Shown: positions 16,007-27,013, counted from the first letter of the stretch. The stretch: DNA of 64,000 nt from Dactylosporangium sucinum (GCF_014647515.1 NZ_BMPI01000039.1:41087-105086), one strand, 5' to 3'. Numbers and translations are program-made. Notes: a model not told the origin generated them from the sequence alone.

Positions 16007-17233
16007 CTACAGGAGGCCGTCGAGAGGCTTCGGGTCGTTCAGGATCTGGCCCGGATCGGCGTCGAGGACGTCCCGGAGGAGGGTGGCGTATACCGAGCGG
16101 AAGTCCGTCGTGAACTTCAGGTCGCCGTTGTCGAGGTCGGCGAGGCTGGGCTGCTCGCCGTACAGGCCGCCCCGCACCGGGGAACCCAGCAGGAACATGT
16201 TCGACGCCGTGCCGTGGTCGGTGCCGTCGGAGCCGTTGGCGGCCACGCGGCGGCCGAACTCCGAGTAGACGGCCACGACCACGCGGCGGCCGGCGTCGGT
16301 CTTGGCCATGCGTTCGGCGAACGTGGTGAGGGCGCTGTCCAGGCGTTTGAGCAGGGCCTCCTGCGAGTTGCGCTCGTCGGCGTGCAGGTCGAAGCCGCCC
16401 AGGGAGACGGAGAAGACGCGCGTCGCCACGCCGGCCTCGACGCAGCGGGCGACCAGGGCGAGCTGCTCCGGGAGGTCGGCGCGGCCGCCGGTGCCGGTGC
16501 CCGTCGACGTCGACGGCTCGTCGTCGGCGGACTCGGTGTCGGCGCTCTGGATCAGCGTGTCCACCGCCACCAGGTCCGCGAACGCCTTGGCGGCTCGGGC
16601 CTGCAGCGGCGGTTCGCCCGGGGAGGACTGGCCCAGCGACGTCAGCGTCGATTTGGCCACGCCGTTGGGGAGGGCCAGGCCCGTCACCGGGATGGCGGCG
16701 CCGGCCGTGGTCGCGCCGGCGAGGACAGGAGGGAGGACCGGTTCGAAGGAGACCGCGTGGCGGGGGTCGCCGCCGATCGAGTCCAGCCAGCGGCCCAGCC
16801 AGCCCGTCGTGCCGGGGCGCTCCGGCTGGGCGGTCTGCCAGATGTCCATCGAGCGGAAGTGGCTGTGATCGGGCTTCGGGTAGCCGACGCCGCGGACGAC
16901 GGCGAGCTTGCCGGCGTCGTACATGCGCTTGAAGCCGGCGAAGGCCGGGTTCAGGCCCAGCTCGTCGTTCAGGCGCAGGACCTCGTCGGGCGAGTACGCC
17001 AGCTCCTGGCGGGCGTCGCGGTAGCCGGGGGCGGCGAACGGGATGACGTTGGCCAGGCCGTCGTTGCCGCCGTACAGCGTGACGAGGACCAGGGTGCGGG
17101 CGTCGCCGGGGCGGTCGTCCCACGTGGTCGTCGTGAAGAGGTCGCGGAGGGTCCACGCCGTGCCGCCGGCCAGGGCGGCGGCGCCGGTCACGCCGCTCGC
17201 GACCAGGAAGCGGCGGCGGGTCAGGGTGTCCAC
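16007..17233 (-). CDS. DUF1501 protein with Tat signal
   Basis: A 408-residue secreted protein beginning with a twin-arginine signal (TRRRFLVASG then AALAGGTAW). The DUF1501 core shows VLVTLYGGNDGLA near residue 50, the mid-protein GVGYPKPDHSHFRSMDIWQT, and VVAVYSEFGRR(V) plus GTDHGTASNMFLLG near residues 310-345. These sulfatase/alkaline-phosphatase-like metal motifs (N-D, D-H-S-H, E-F-G-R, D-H-G) suggest a metal-dependent hydrolase fold, but the family function is unknown. It follows the DUF1800 gene by 13 nt; the pair is nearly always linked. Confidence 0.9.
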   Translation of the reverse strand: MDTLTRRRFLVASGVTGAAALAGGTAWTLRDLFTTTTWDDRPGDARTLVLVTLYGGNDGLANVIPFAAPGYRDARQELAYSPDEVLRLNDELGLNPAFAGFKRMYDAGKLAVVRGVGYPKPDHSHFRSMDIWQTAQPERPGTTGWLGRWLDSIGGDPRHAVSFEPVLPPVLAGATTAGAAIPVTGLALPNGVAKSTLTSLGQSSPGEPPLQARAAKAFADLVAVDTLIQSADTESADDEPSTSTGTGTGGRADLPEQLALVARCVEAGVATRVFSVSLGGFDLHADERNSQEALLKRLDSALTTFAERMAKTDAGRRVVVAVYSEFGRRVAANGSDGTDHGTASNMFLLGSPVRGGLYGEQPSLADLDNGDLKFTTDFRSVYATLLRDVLDADPGQILNDPKPLDGLL

Positions 17234-17246
17234 AGGAGGGCCTCCG

Positions 17247-18470
17247 TCAGCAGATCGCGTACTCGGGGCTGGCCAGGCCCAGGGCCAGCAGCTTGCGGGG
17301 GTCGCCCGCCACCGCGGCCAGCGCCGCCGTGGTGCGGTCGGTGAAGCGGTCCACCACCAGGAGGCGGGCCAGGGCGGCGACGCGCTGGGGCCGGGGTACG
17401 GACGTGAGGCGGTCGAGCACGGCCGACGACGCCTTCCCGGCCAGGGACTGGGCGACCTTGAGCCGGGCCTGGGTCGCCGACGTGGTCAGCCAGGCCGCGC
17501 CCGACGACCAGCCGCCGACGCTCGGCGGGCGCAGCGGGACCTGGCCGAGCTGGTTCAGGAAGTTGAGGTGCTGCTCGACGGGGCGGATGCCGAGCTGGCG
17601 CAGGGCGCCGACCAGCCACTCGACGGGCTGCTTGACGAGCTCGGTGTGGCCGTCGGCGAGCAGCAGCGTGCGCAGCATCGCGCCGGTGGTGCCGGCGGTT
17701 CGCGCCGCATCCAGCGCGGTCGACGGCATCTCGCCCTCGCCGCAGTACCGGAGCCAGAGCCGCCGGGCGATGAAGGCCGGGCACTCGGGGCGGCTCAACA
17801 GCAGCGACGCGAAGCCGTCGGCGTCGTAGTTCGACGTCGAGCCCAGGATGGTCTTCGGCCGGTCGTCGTGGCGCTTCGGGTTGAGCGTCGCCGTGCCGCG
17901 GGGCTGGTCGACCACCCAGCCGGTCAGGGCGCGGGCGCCCTCCCGCACGTCCCGCTCGGTGTAGTTGCCGACACCGAGCGTGAACAGCTCCATGAGCTCG
18001 CGGGCGAGGTTCTCGTTCGGGGCCTTGACCGTGTTCTTCTGCCCGTCGAGCCAGAGGATCAGGGCCGGGTCGCGGATCATCGCCCGGACCTGGGTGCCGA
18101 AGTCGCCCAGGGCGGTGCGGAAGAGCGTCTGCTGCTGGCCGAGCATGAGCGGGCCCGATCTCACCTTGTCGGCGGAGGTGGCCCAGTGTCCGTGCCAGAA
18201 GAACGTCAGCTTCTCGTGCAGCTGGTGCTCGGCCTGGGTCATGCGGTCGAGCCACCACAGCGCGACGGTGCGGATCTGCTTGGCCCGGTCGCTGCGCTCG
18301 TTCACGACCGGGCCGAGCTTGGGCAGCGGCGTGCGCGCCGCCCCGGCGTCGTCGCGGGGCGGCCCGAGCAGCCGGTCGACGACCTCCGCCGGATCCAACG
18401 AGGCAACCGCGTCGACCTCGTCCGCGGTCGGCCCGAACGTCGCGCGGCGCAGCAGGTGGGCAACGCTCAT
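17247..18470 (-). CDS. DUF1800 protein
   Basis: A 407-residue DUF1800 member. Hallmarks are the N-terminal HLLRRATFGPT, the central KLTFFWHGHWATS, the NENLARELMELFTLGVGNYTERDVREGARALTGW block and KHDDRPKTILG-like spacing. No clear signal peptide is seen. The family is paired with DUF1501 and has been linked to envelope-associated processes, but the chemistry is unknown. ATG 18470 was chosen; a TTG two codons earlier is possible. It is the first gene of the two-gene operon. Confidence 0.88.
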   Translation of the reverse strand: MSVAHLLRRATFGPTADEVDAVASLDPAEVVDRLLGPPRDDAGAARTPLPKLGPVVNERSDRAKQIRTVALWWLDRMTQAEHQLHEKLTFFWHGHWATSADKVRSGPLMLGQQQTLFRTALGDFGTQVRAMIRDPALILWLDGQKNTVKAPNENLARELMELFTLGVGNYTERDVREGARALTGWVVDQPRGTATLNPKRHDDRPKTILGSTSNYDADGFASLLLSRPECPAFIARRLWLRYCGEGEMPSTALDAARTAGTTGAMLRTLLLADGHTELVKQPVEWLVGALRQLGIRPVEQHLNFLNQLGQVPLRPPSVGGWSSGAAWLTTSATQARLKVAQSLAGKASSAVLDRLTSVPRPQRVAALARLLVVDRFTDRTTAALAAVAGDPRKLLALGLASPEYAIC

Positions 18471-18516
18471 GCCCAAGACCGTAGGGCCGAAGTGTTCGAG
18501 GGTTGTAAACCCCCGT

Positions 18517-19308
18517 TCAGGCTCCCTTGAAGACCGGCCTCTGCTTGGCCACGAACGCGGCCGTGGCGTTGCTGTGGTCGGCCGTGTGGCCGCAGGTGGT
18601 CTGCGCCTCCGCCTCGATCCGCAGCGCGTCGGCCAGCGAGCCCGACCCGCCCGCGGCCAGCTCGCGCTTGATCTGCGCGTAGGCGACGGTGGGGCCGGCG
18701 GCGAGGCGGGCGGCCAGCGCCTGGGCGGCCGGCAGCACGTCGTCGTCGGTGTCGACCAGCCGGGTCAGCATGCCCAGCTGGGCGGCCGTCGCCGCGTCGA
18801 CCGGCTCGGCGAGCAGCAGCAGCTCGGTGGCCTTGGCGTGGCCGACCAGCCGGGGCAGGGTCCACGAGATGCCGGTGTCGCCGGCCAGGCCGACGTTGGC
18901 GAAGGCCATCAGGAACGAGGTCCTGGGGCCGCCGATCCGGAAGTCGGCGAGCAGGGCGAGCGACGCGCCGGCCCCGGCGGCCACCCCGCGCACGGCGGCG
19001 ACGACCGGCTTGGGCAGGCCTCCGAGCCCGAGCGCGATCGGGTTGTAGTGCTCGGACACGGTCGACAGCGACGCTCCCGTGCCGGCCTCCAGCGCGGCGA
19101 CATGCTCGCGCAGGTCCTGCCCCGCGCAGAAGGCCTTCCCGGCGCCGGCGACGACCACCGCCCGTACCGCCGAATCCTCCGCGATCTCGCCCAGCGTGTC
19201 CCGCAGGGCCACCTTCAGCTCGTCGTTCAGGGCGTTGTACGCGTCGGGTCGGTTCAGGGTCAGCGTGGCGACGCCGTCGGCGCGCTCGACGAGCAGGGTG
19301 TCGGACAT
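18517..19308 (-). CDS. enoyl-CoA hydratase/isomerase family protein
   Basis: A 263-residue crotonase-fold protein. It shows LTLNRPDAYNALNDEL at the N-terminus, an oxyanion-hole strand AVVVAGAGKAFCAGQDL (about 55-71), and AVRGVAAGAGASLALLADFRIG around residue 105. It resembles PaaG-type 1,2-epoxyphenylacetyl-CoA isomerases and ordinary enoyl-CoA hydratases. The Asp seen in PaaG-like isomerases could not be assigned with certainty. The ATG at 19308 is 14 nt past the stop of the PaaX-family regulator, so the two are co-transcribed and the regulator probably controls it. Confidence 0.9.
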   Translation of the reverse strand: MSDTLLVERADGVATLTLNRPDAYNALNDELKVALRDTLGEIAEDSAVRAVVVAGAGKAFCAGQDLREHVAALEAGTGASLSTVSEHYNPIALGLGGLPKPVVAAVRGVAAGAGASLALLADFRIGGPRTSFLMAFANVGLAGDTGISWTLPRLVGHAKATELLLLAEPVDAATAAQLGMLTRLVDTDDDVLPAAQALAARLAAGPTVAYAQIKRELAAGGSGSLADALRIEAEAQTTCGHTADHSNATAAFVAKQRPVFKGA

Positions 19309-19322
19309 GGCGGTACCCCTTC

Positions 19323-20117
19323 TCACACACTCAGGCAATGGTCAACGTACCGGTCGGCGGCCGGGCGGAGGCGGGCGGCGTGCCGGTCGAAGAAGGCGGC
19401 TGCCGCGGTGCCGGCCCACCCGGCCGGCAACAGCTCGGGCGGCAGCTGCGGATCACGGAACAGGAACGCGCGCCACGCGTGGACGAGCGTGAACCGCACC
19501 GCATACGCCTGCTCGTCGGTGGCGCCCGGCCCGATCTCGGTGACGAGCGGGGTGAGCCGCTCGACGAACTCGTCGTAGGCCGCGCCGATCGCGGTCAGGT
19601 CCCACGCCCGCTCGACCAGCCGCACCGCGCCGGTCGTGCCGCCGGCATGGGCGGCGCGGAACCGGTCGTGCCGCACGCCGGCCTCCGCGAGCAGGGCGTC
19701 GACCCCCTCACCCGGGCGTGGCGCGATCCACGTCGACCCGTCGATCGAGCCGTACCCGAGGAAACCGAGATTCGCCACCAGTCTCGCCCGCGCGCCGCGA
19801 TGCTGGGGCGGTTCGAGCATGATGAGATCGAAGTGCCCGTCCCATCCTCCGTCGCTCTTCCGGGTGCGGTAGATGCGGGCACCGGCCGCGTCGAGGCGTC
19901 GTGCCGCCTTCGGGGTGATGCCGTAGCCGGGGCCGGTCGGCAAGCGTAGAGGGTGGAGCCAGCCCTGCCGGACCATCCGCGAGACCGCGGTGCGCACGGC
20001 GGGGGCGGCAATGCCGAGGGGAGCGAGCAGGCGCACGAGAGCCGCGACGGCGGCCCGTCCACCGCGCGGGCGCAGATGGTCGCCATAGAGATCAAAGAGG
20101 GCGGACCGGGCCTGCAT
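19323..20117 (-). CDS. PaaX family transcriptional repressor
   Basis: A 264-residue regulator with an N-terminal winged helix (SALFDLYGDHLRPRGG, GIAAPAVRTAVSRMVRQGWL), the PaaX central region (LEPPQHRGARARLVANLGFLGYG), and the C-terminal domain containing FTLVHAWRAFLFRDPQLPPELLP. PaaX proteins sense phenylacetyl-CoA, but no paa ring-opening genes are present here, so the ligand is open. It is transcribed with the downstream enoyl-CoA hydratase. A TTGTGACA inverted repeat just upstream is a candidate autoregulatory site. Confidence 0.92.
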   Translation of the reverse strand: MQARSALFDLYGDHLRPRGGRAAVAALVRLLAPLGIAAPAVRTAVSRMVRQGWLHPLRLPTGPGYGITPKAARRLDAAGARIYRTRKSDGGWDGHFDLIMLEPPQHRGARARLVANLGFLGYGSIDGSTWIAPRPGEGVDALLAEAGVRHDRFRAAHAGGTTGAVRLVERAWDLTAIGAAYDEFVERLTPLVTEIGPGATDEQAYAVRFTLVHAWRAFLFRDPQLPPELLPAGWAGTAAAAFFDRHAARLRPAADRYVDHCLSV

Positions 20118-20126
20118 GGCCGCTTA

Positions 20127-20168
20127 TTGTGACAGTTGATCGGCATTTTGCGCCACAAGTTGTCACAA
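20127..20168. promoter_or_regulatory. candidate PaaX-family operator
   Basis: TTGTGACA (20127-20134) and its exact complement TGTCACAA (20161-20168) are separated by 26 nt, and an extra CCACAA half-like element lies at 20153-20158. The element begins 10 nt upstream of the paaX-like ATG, in the paaX/DUF3117 divergent region. It is seen directly; the binding partner is inferred. Confidence 0.5.
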
Positions 20169-20339
20169 GGTTCGCGTCCCGGTTTGGGTCTTGGGGCCAT
20201 CATCAGGGAAAATCATCGGTTGGTGCGTTCGTCACGGAGCCAACGGGTCTTGGTCGGGGCCCCGTGAGCAGGCGCGCGGGCATGCGGGGACGGCTGTGCC
20301 ACCTGGTGTCTGGGACATCAGGGAGCGAAGGGAGACAAC

Positions 20340-20507
20340 ATGGCGGCCATGAAGCCGCGGACAGGCGACGGTCCGCTGGAGGTCACCAAGGAGGGCCGCG
20401 GCATCGTCATGCGGGTCCCACTGGAGGGCGGTGGGCGGCTCGTGGTCGAGATGACCAAGGACGAGGCCAACGAACTGAGCGAGGCGCTGAAGACCGCCAC
20501 CGGCTGA
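20340..20507 (+). CDS. DUF3117 small protein
   Basis: A 55-residue gene. It begins MAAMKPRTGDGPLEVTKEGR, continues with a GIVMRVPLEGGGRLVVEM core and ends with a helix DEANELSEALKTA. This is the conserved actinobacterial DUF3117 family (same family as M. tuberculosis Rv1211). AGGGAGA lies 5-6 nt before the ATG at 20340. It is predicted to be cytosolic with a small beta-sheet plus helix; its role is unknown. It lies between the PaaX-like regulator and leucyl aminopeptidase, an order I recall as common in actinomycetes. Confidence 0.88.
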   Translation: MAAMKPRTGDGPLEVTKEGRGIVMRVPLEGGGRLVVEMTKDEANELSEALKTATG

Positions 20508-20583
20508 GGTCTTCCACGACAGGTTTGCCGGAGTGACCCGAGCTGGTCGCTCCCTTCAGTGTGCTCGTCGAATGGGAGTCATC

Positions 20584-22053
20584 GTGCTGGACATCAGGTT
20601 TTCCACAGCCCGCACCGGGTCGGCGGCGGTCGCTGTGGTCGTGCCGTCCGGCGAGCCCTCCGCGGCGGTCGAGCTGCTCGGCGAGGCGACCCGCCTCCGG
20701 ATGAGCCCGGCCGACCTCGACGAGTGCGCGGCGTTCCTGCAGGACGTCGAGCACTCCGGGTCGGCCGGGTCCGTGCACAGCCTGCCCCGCCCGGGCCGCC
20801 AGCCGTCGCGCCTGCTCTTCGTGGGGATCGGCGACGGCTCGGAGGCCGGCTGGCGCGCGGCGGGCGCGGCGCTGGCCAGGTCCGCCCGTTCCGAGCCGGC
20901 ATTGGTTCTGGTGGTACCGGCTGAGCTCGCCCCGGCGGGACTGCGTGGCCTGGCGGAGGGCCTCTGGCTGGCCTCGTACCGGTTCGAGCTGTCCACCGCG
21001 GAGGACTTCGAGCTGAAGCGGGTCACGCTCGGGCTGGAGGCGACGCCCGAGCACGCGGAGGCGCTGCAGCGGGCCCGCGCGGTCGCCGAGTCCACCCGGC
21101 TGGCGCGCGACCTGACGAACATGCCCGGCGACCGGAAGACCCCGGCCTGGTTCGCCAAGCAGATCGAGAAGGCCGCCACCGGTGTACCGCAGCTGACGAT
21201 CTCGGTCCGCGACGAGGCCGCCCTGACCGAGCAGGGCTTCAACGCGATCCTGGCGGTCGGCCGCGGCTCCACGCGCGGCCCGCGGCTGGTCGAGCTGTCC
21301 TGGCGCCCGCGCGGCGCCCGGCGGCACATCGTGCTGGTCGGCAAGGGGATCACGTTCGACACCGGCGGCATCTGCATCAAGCCGCTGGCCAGCATGAAGC
21401 TGATGCGCAAGGACATGGGCGGCGCGGCGGCCGTGGTCGGCGCGACCCTGGCCGCGGCCGCGATGCGCCTGCCGGTGCGGGTCACCGCGCTGGCCCCGCT
21501 GGCCGAGAACGCGATCGGCGCCGACGCGATGCGCCCGGGCGACGTGATCCGCCACTACGGCGGGATCACCAGCGAGGTGCTGAACACCGACGCCGAGGGC
21601 CGGCTCGTGCTCGGCGACGCGATGGCGTACGCAGTCCGCCGCCTGCGCCCCGACGTGATCGTCGACCTGGCCACGCTCACCGGCGCGCAGGGTGTCGCAC
21701 TGGGCAAGCGGACGGCGGCGATGTACAGCCACAGCGACGCCCTGGCCGCCGAGCTCAGCGGCGCGGCCGAGGCGGCCGGCGAGGCGGTCTGGCGGATGCC
21801 GCTCAGCGACGACTACGCCGAGGCGCTCGACGGCGACCTGGCCGACCTGGTCAACTCGACGGACATCGGCGCCGGCTCGCTGCTCGCCGCGCTCTACCTG
21901 CGCGAGTTCACCGGCGGCCTGCGCGACAACTGGGTCCACTTCGACATGTCCTCGCCGGCGTGGGCCGACTCGGCCGACGGCGAGCTGACGAAGGGCGCGA
22001 CCGGCTGGGGCGTGCGCACGCTGACCCGCTGGCTGGAGACGACGGCCGCCTGA
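20584..22053 (+). CDS. pepA: leucyl aminopeptidase (M17)
   Basis: A 489-residue M17 metallo-aminopeptidase. The C-terminal catalytic domain has the two-metal motifs VGKGITFDTGGICIKP (metal and catalytic Lys/Asp), KDMGGAAAV, and NTDAEGRLVLGDAM (catalytic Arg and metal Asp/Glu), followed by DLATLTGAQ. The N-terminal about 160 residues are the variable macro-like domain. It is a cytosolic hexameric peptidase for peptide turnover. GTG 20584 is preferred because GGGAG sits 5 nt upstream; ATG 20572 is the alternative and lacks a ribosome site. The stop codon is the first element of a perfect 20-nt tandem duplication. Confidence 0.93.
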   Translation: MLDIRFSTARTGSAAVAVVVPSGEPSAAVELLGEATRLRMSPADLDECAAFLQDVEHSGSAGSVHSLPRPGRQPSRLLFVGIGDGSEAGWRAAGAALARSARSEPALVLVVPAELAPAGLRGLAEGLWLASYRFELSTAEDFELKRVTLGLEATPEHAEALQRARAVAESTRLARDLTNMPGDRKTPAWFAKQIEKAATGVPQLTISVRDEAALTEQGFNAILAVGRGSTRGPRLVELSWRPRGARRHIVLVGKGITFDTGGICIKPLASMKLMRKDMGGAAAVVGATLAAAAMRLPVRVTALAPLAENAIGADAMRPGDVIRHYGGITSEVLNTDAEGRLVLGDAMAYAVRRLRPDVIVDLATLTGAQGVALGKRTAAMYSHSDALAAELSGAAEAAGEAVWRMPLSDDYAEALDGDLADLVNSTDIGAGSLLAALYLREFTGGLRDNWVHFDMSSPAWADSADGELTKGATGWGVRTLTRWLETTAA

Positions 22054-22228
22054 CCCGGCTCGCGCCCGCCTGACCCGGCTCGCGCCCGCCCGGCTCGGCT
22101 CGTGACCGCCCGGCTCGGCTCGGCTCCTGACCCAGCCCCGCGCCCGGACCAGGCTCGGACCCAGCGCACGCCAGCTCGGCTCGGACCCGGCTCGCGCTCG
22201 GCCCAAGCTCGCCGCCACCCGGCTCCTC
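22046..22228. repeat. stop-codon-spanning 20-nt tandem repeat and degenerate GGCTCG repeat
   Basis: Two perfect 20-nt units CCGCCTGACCCGGCTCGCGC lie head to tail (22046-22065, 22066-22085); the first contains the pepA TGA (22051-22053). They decay into GGCTCG-rich repeats that run to the 62-bp palindrome at 22231. Confidence 0.75.
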
Positions 22229-22230
22229 TT

Positions 22231-22292
22231 AGACGTTGGTCGATCTACCCTCGGCTCTCGCGATCCAAATGAGGGTAGATCGACCAACGTCT
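22231..22292. repeat. 62-bp palindromic element, copy 1
   Basis: 22-bp arms (22231-22252 and 22271-22292) are perfectly complementary, starting AGACGTTGGTCGATC and ending in CTC at the loop. The loop is 18 nt (22253-22270). An extra T/A pair flanks the arms. It lies between the convergent pepA and korB genes. Identical arms recur at 52411-52472 and 52610-52671. Confidence 0.9.
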
Positions 22293-22333
22293 ACGCAAGA
22301 CCGGCGTGCGGACCGAGCCGGAGCCGGTTGAAG

Positions 22334-23354
22334 CTACAGGATCGTCCAGGTGTCGCCGCTGTTCAGCAGCGCGCCCAGCTCCTCCTCCGGGGTGCCCTTC
22401 ACCTTCGCCTTGGCCGTCGTGAGCTGCTCACGGACCAGGTCGTCGTAGGCCGGGCGCTCCACGTTGCGGAACACGCCGATCGGGGTGTTGCGCAGGTCGA
22501 GGCCGGGCAGGCGGGACAGCGCGAACGCGTACGCCGGCTCGGCCACCGTCTCGTCGTGCACCACGATCTCGTCCGCCGACACCTCCGCCGTCGGCACGAC
22601 GGACAGGCCGAAGCCCCCGGGCGGGTGGGTCACCGCCCACTCGCCGTCCTTGCCGAACGTGATCGGCCGGCCGTGCTCCAGCCGGATGGTGAAGTCGTCG
22701 CGGGTGGCCGGCTCCTTGAGCGCGTCGAAGGCGCCGTCATTGAAGATGTTGCAGTTCTGGTAGATCTCGACGAACGCCGATCCGCGGTGCTCGGCCGCGG
22801 CGCGGAGCACCGACTGCAGGTGCTTGCGGTCGGAGTCGATCGTGCGGGCGACGAACGTGGCCTCGGCGCCGAGGGCGAGCGAGATCGGGTTGAAGGGCGA
22901 GTCGGCCGAGCCGGCCGGCGTCGACTTCGTGATCTTCCCCAGCTCGGAGGTCGGCGAGTACTGCCCCTTCGTCAGGCCGTAGATCTTGTTGTTGAACAGC
23001 AGGATCTTCAGGTTGACGTTGCGCCGCAGCGCGTGGATCAGGTGGTTGCCGCCGATCGACAGGGCGTCGCCGTCACCGGTGACGACCCAGACCGACAGGT
23101 CGGGGCGGGACACCGACAGGCCGCTCGCGATCGCCGGCGCGCGGCCGTGGATCGAGTGCATGCCGTAGGTGTTCATGTAGTACGGGAACCGCGAGGAGCA
23201 GCCGATGCCGGACACGAACACGATCCGCTCACGCGGGATGTTGAGCTCCGGCATGAACGACTGGACGGCGGCCAGGATCGCGTAGTCCCCGCAGCCGGGG
23301 CACCAGCGGACCTCCTGGTCGGACTTGAAGTCCTTGGTCGTCAGCTTCAGCATC

Positions 23355-23362
<8 letters not shown>
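22334..23362 (-). CDS. korB: 2-oxoacid:ferredoxin oxidoreductase, beta subunit
   Basis: A 342-residue TPP-binding subunit. WCPGCGDYAILAAVQ near the N-terminus and IGCSSRFPYY carry the conserved cysteines of KorB. GDGDALSIGGNHLIHALRRN, followed by LLFNNKIYGLTKGQ, is the TPP-Mg motif. With KorA it oxidatively decarboxylates a 2-oxoacid (2-oxoglutarate in actinobacterial relatives) to acyl-CoA, reducing ferredoxin. The ATG at 23362 overlaps the korA stop by 8 nt, implying translational coupling. The length matches the family. Confidence 0.94.
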
Positions 23363-25202
<1,840 letters not shown>

Positions 25203-25298
25203 GTGAGCTGACCTCCTGTTGTGCCGGCGGGGCGGGGTCGGGGCGACGACTTAGCGAAGCCTTACAACCAGAGGGTACGTCGGCCGCGCCCCGCCGCC

Positions 25299-25369
25299 TG
25301 CGGCGCAGGTCTCACCTCAGGGCCGAATGCGGGGCGAATACCGATCGGATCCGCCTGACCTGCGCCGCA
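25299..25369. terminator. long-range 13-bp inverted repeat
   Basis: TGCGGCGCAGGTC (25299-25311) pairs perfectly with GACCTGCGCCGCA (25357-25369) across a 45-nt loop. The right arm starts 12 nt past the stop of the secreted-protein gene at 25381 and the whole element lies upstream of korA. It could end the former transcript or act in the korA leader. Confidence 0.5.
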
Positions 25370-25380
25370 AGGTTCGCCGA

Positions 25381-26874
25381 TCAGGATGTTTCCGGCAGCC
25401 GATCGTCGTCGTCCCGGCCCGGATCGCGGAATGAACCGTCCGAATGGCGGAACCCGGAACCGGCCACCGGGCCGGGCGGCAGGCGCGGCAGGGTGATCGA
25501 GCGCGGGATCGGCGAGCGGGGCATCGGCGCCGCCGGCAGCTCGCCGGCCGGCACCAGCACGACCTCCTCCACCTCGTCCTCGGACAGCTCATCGTCGTCG
25601 TCCCGGCCGGCGCCGCTCATCCGCCGGCGCAGCGAGAGCACCACGAGGAAGCCTACGACCGCGACCAGCCCGACGATCCCGACCACGAACGGCGCGCTGG
25701 ACAGCTGCTCGCTGGAGAGGAGGTTGCTGTCCGAGTCGTCCCGGCGGGCCGCGCCGGTACCGCCGACGAGCGGGACGGGGGCGGGCGAGGCCGGCGCGTC
25801 GGTCGGCAGCGGCGACTCGCCGGCGATCGGCGGCCCGGTGATCCGGTAGTCGGCCCGCGTCTCGACGGCGGGCCGGCCGGCCGGCGTCAGGTACCCGTGG
25901 ACGGCCCCGGTCAGCGGCAGCTGCTCGCGCGCGGCGGCACTGATCGCCAGCCCGAACGTCGCGGCCACCTCCCGCCCGGCGGTCAGGTCGCCCAGGTCGC
26001 AACGGTCGCGGTCCTCGGCGATCCTGCGGTGCGACCGGCAGGCGGCCGGGAACGACACCACGTCGACCCCGGGCGGGGTGACCAGCTCGACCGCCCCGGC
26101 GCCCTTGGCCGCGCCGGTGTTGCGCAGCTTGACCTGGAGTTGGGCGGTCTGCGCCTGCGGGGCGGCGGCGGCCGGCAACTCGAGCTGCGAGGCCGACAGC
26201 GCGATGCCGGGCGTCGGCGGCTGGGCGGTGAACCGGATGGTGAAGTTGCGGGAGCGCACGAGGTCCCGGTTGTGCTCCGTGTCGCGGACGGACGCGGTGA
26301 CCGTGCCGGGGCCGGAGAGCTTCCAGGCGTTCTCGTCGACGTTTACCTTGACCACGACCCGGCCGACCTTGCCCTCACCGAGCCGGCAGCCGAAGCTCAA
26401 CGCCTTGACGTCGGTGACGACGCAGCCGGCGGTGCCGTACACGCCGACCGGCTGCGCACCGCTCGGCAGGACGTAGAAGCCGTTGACCTGATCGGCGCCG
26501 ACGTGGCTGCCGATGTTCTGCACCGCGATGACCAGTTCGGCGGCGCCGTCGCCCTGCCAGTACGCGTCGCCGACCACGATGTCGCTCACGGACAGCTTCA
26601 GGTTGTGCGTGGGCGTCGGGCTGGGCGGTGGCGGCTTCGTCGGGGGCCGGGTCGTCGGGGGTGCCTCGGTGGTGGGCGGTGGCCCGGTCGTCGGTTCCTC
26701 CGTCGGCGGAGGCGGGTTCGACGTCGGTACCTCCACCGAAGGCGGGTCCGATGGGCCCTCCTCCGGGTCGGCGTGCGCCGGGGCGGTGAAGACCAGGGAG
26801 CACACGGTGGTCAACAGCACGAGGGAGCCGGCACGCAGCTGCCACCGGGTGCGGTGGGCCGCGGGTGCGTCCAT
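25381..26874 (-). CDS. secreted, C-terminally membrane-anchored protein with Pro-rich stalk
   Basis: A 497-residue protein with no family I can name. It has a signal peptide (about 1-36, SLVLLTTVCSLVFTAPAHA). A Pro/Thr-rich stalk covers about 37-95, and two Ig-like or CARDB-like beta domains follow (around 100-225 and 235-360, with LVIAVQNIGSHVGADQVNG and LQVKLRNTGAAKGAGAVELV). One membrane helix (about 412-432) is followed by a basic/acidic cytoplasmic tail. This topology suggests a cell-wall-spanning surface protein. The ATG 26874 has AGGA about 9 nt upstream. It is divergent from nuoA. Confidence 0.8.
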   Translation of the reverse strand: MDAPAAHRTRWQLRAGSLVLLTTVCSLVFTAPAHADPEEGPSDPPSVEVPTSNPPPPTEEPTTGPPPTTEAPPTTRPPTKPPPPSPTPTHNLKLSVSDIVVGDAYWQGDGAAELVIAVQNIGSHVGADQVNGFYVLPSGAQPVGVYGTAGCVVTDVKALSFGCRLGEGKVGRVVVKVNVDENAWKLSGPGTVTASVRDTEHNRDLVRSRNFTIRFTAQPPTPGIALSASQLELPAAAAPQAQTAQLQVKLRNTGAAKGAGAVELVTPPGVDVVSFPAACRSHRRIAEDRDRCDLGDLTAGREVAATFGLAISAAAREQLPLTGAVHGYLTPAGRPAVETRADYRITGPPIAGESPLPTDAPASPAPVPLVGGTGAARRDDSDSNLLSSEQLSSAPFVVGIVGLVAVVGFLVVLSLRRRMSGAGRDDDDELSEDEVEEVVLVPAGELPAAPMPRSPIPRSITLPRLPPGPVAGSGFRHSDGSFRDPGRDDDDRLPETS

Positions 26875-26926
26875 GAGGGGATGTCCTTTTTGGGGGCTAC
26901 TCGGTGGCGGCCGGGGGGTGACTTGA

Positions 26927-26955
26927 TTGCACTCCGGCAAGAAGGCCCATTATCT
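26927..26955 (+). promoter_or_regulatory. candidate sigma70-type promoter for nuoA
   Basis: TTGCAC (26927-26932), a 17-nt spacer and TTATCT (26950-26955) lie about 60 nt before the nuoA start, in a locally AT-richer patch of the divergent region. Confidence 0.45.
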
Positions 26956-27013
26956 AGAGAGTTTCACGTTTCGGCATGTCGGAGATCGTGACTATCCGGG
27001 TACGGTGCGTATC

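Noticed and set aside
19323..20117. A phenylacetate degradation cluster around the PaaX-like gene
   Set aside because: Only one crotonase-family gene is linked; no paaABCDE, paaK or paaZ genes are present.
22231..22292. Insertion-sequence terminal repeats
   Set aside because: The arms are only 18 nt apart with no transposase between or near them; a non-autonomous element remains possible and is noted as a finding.
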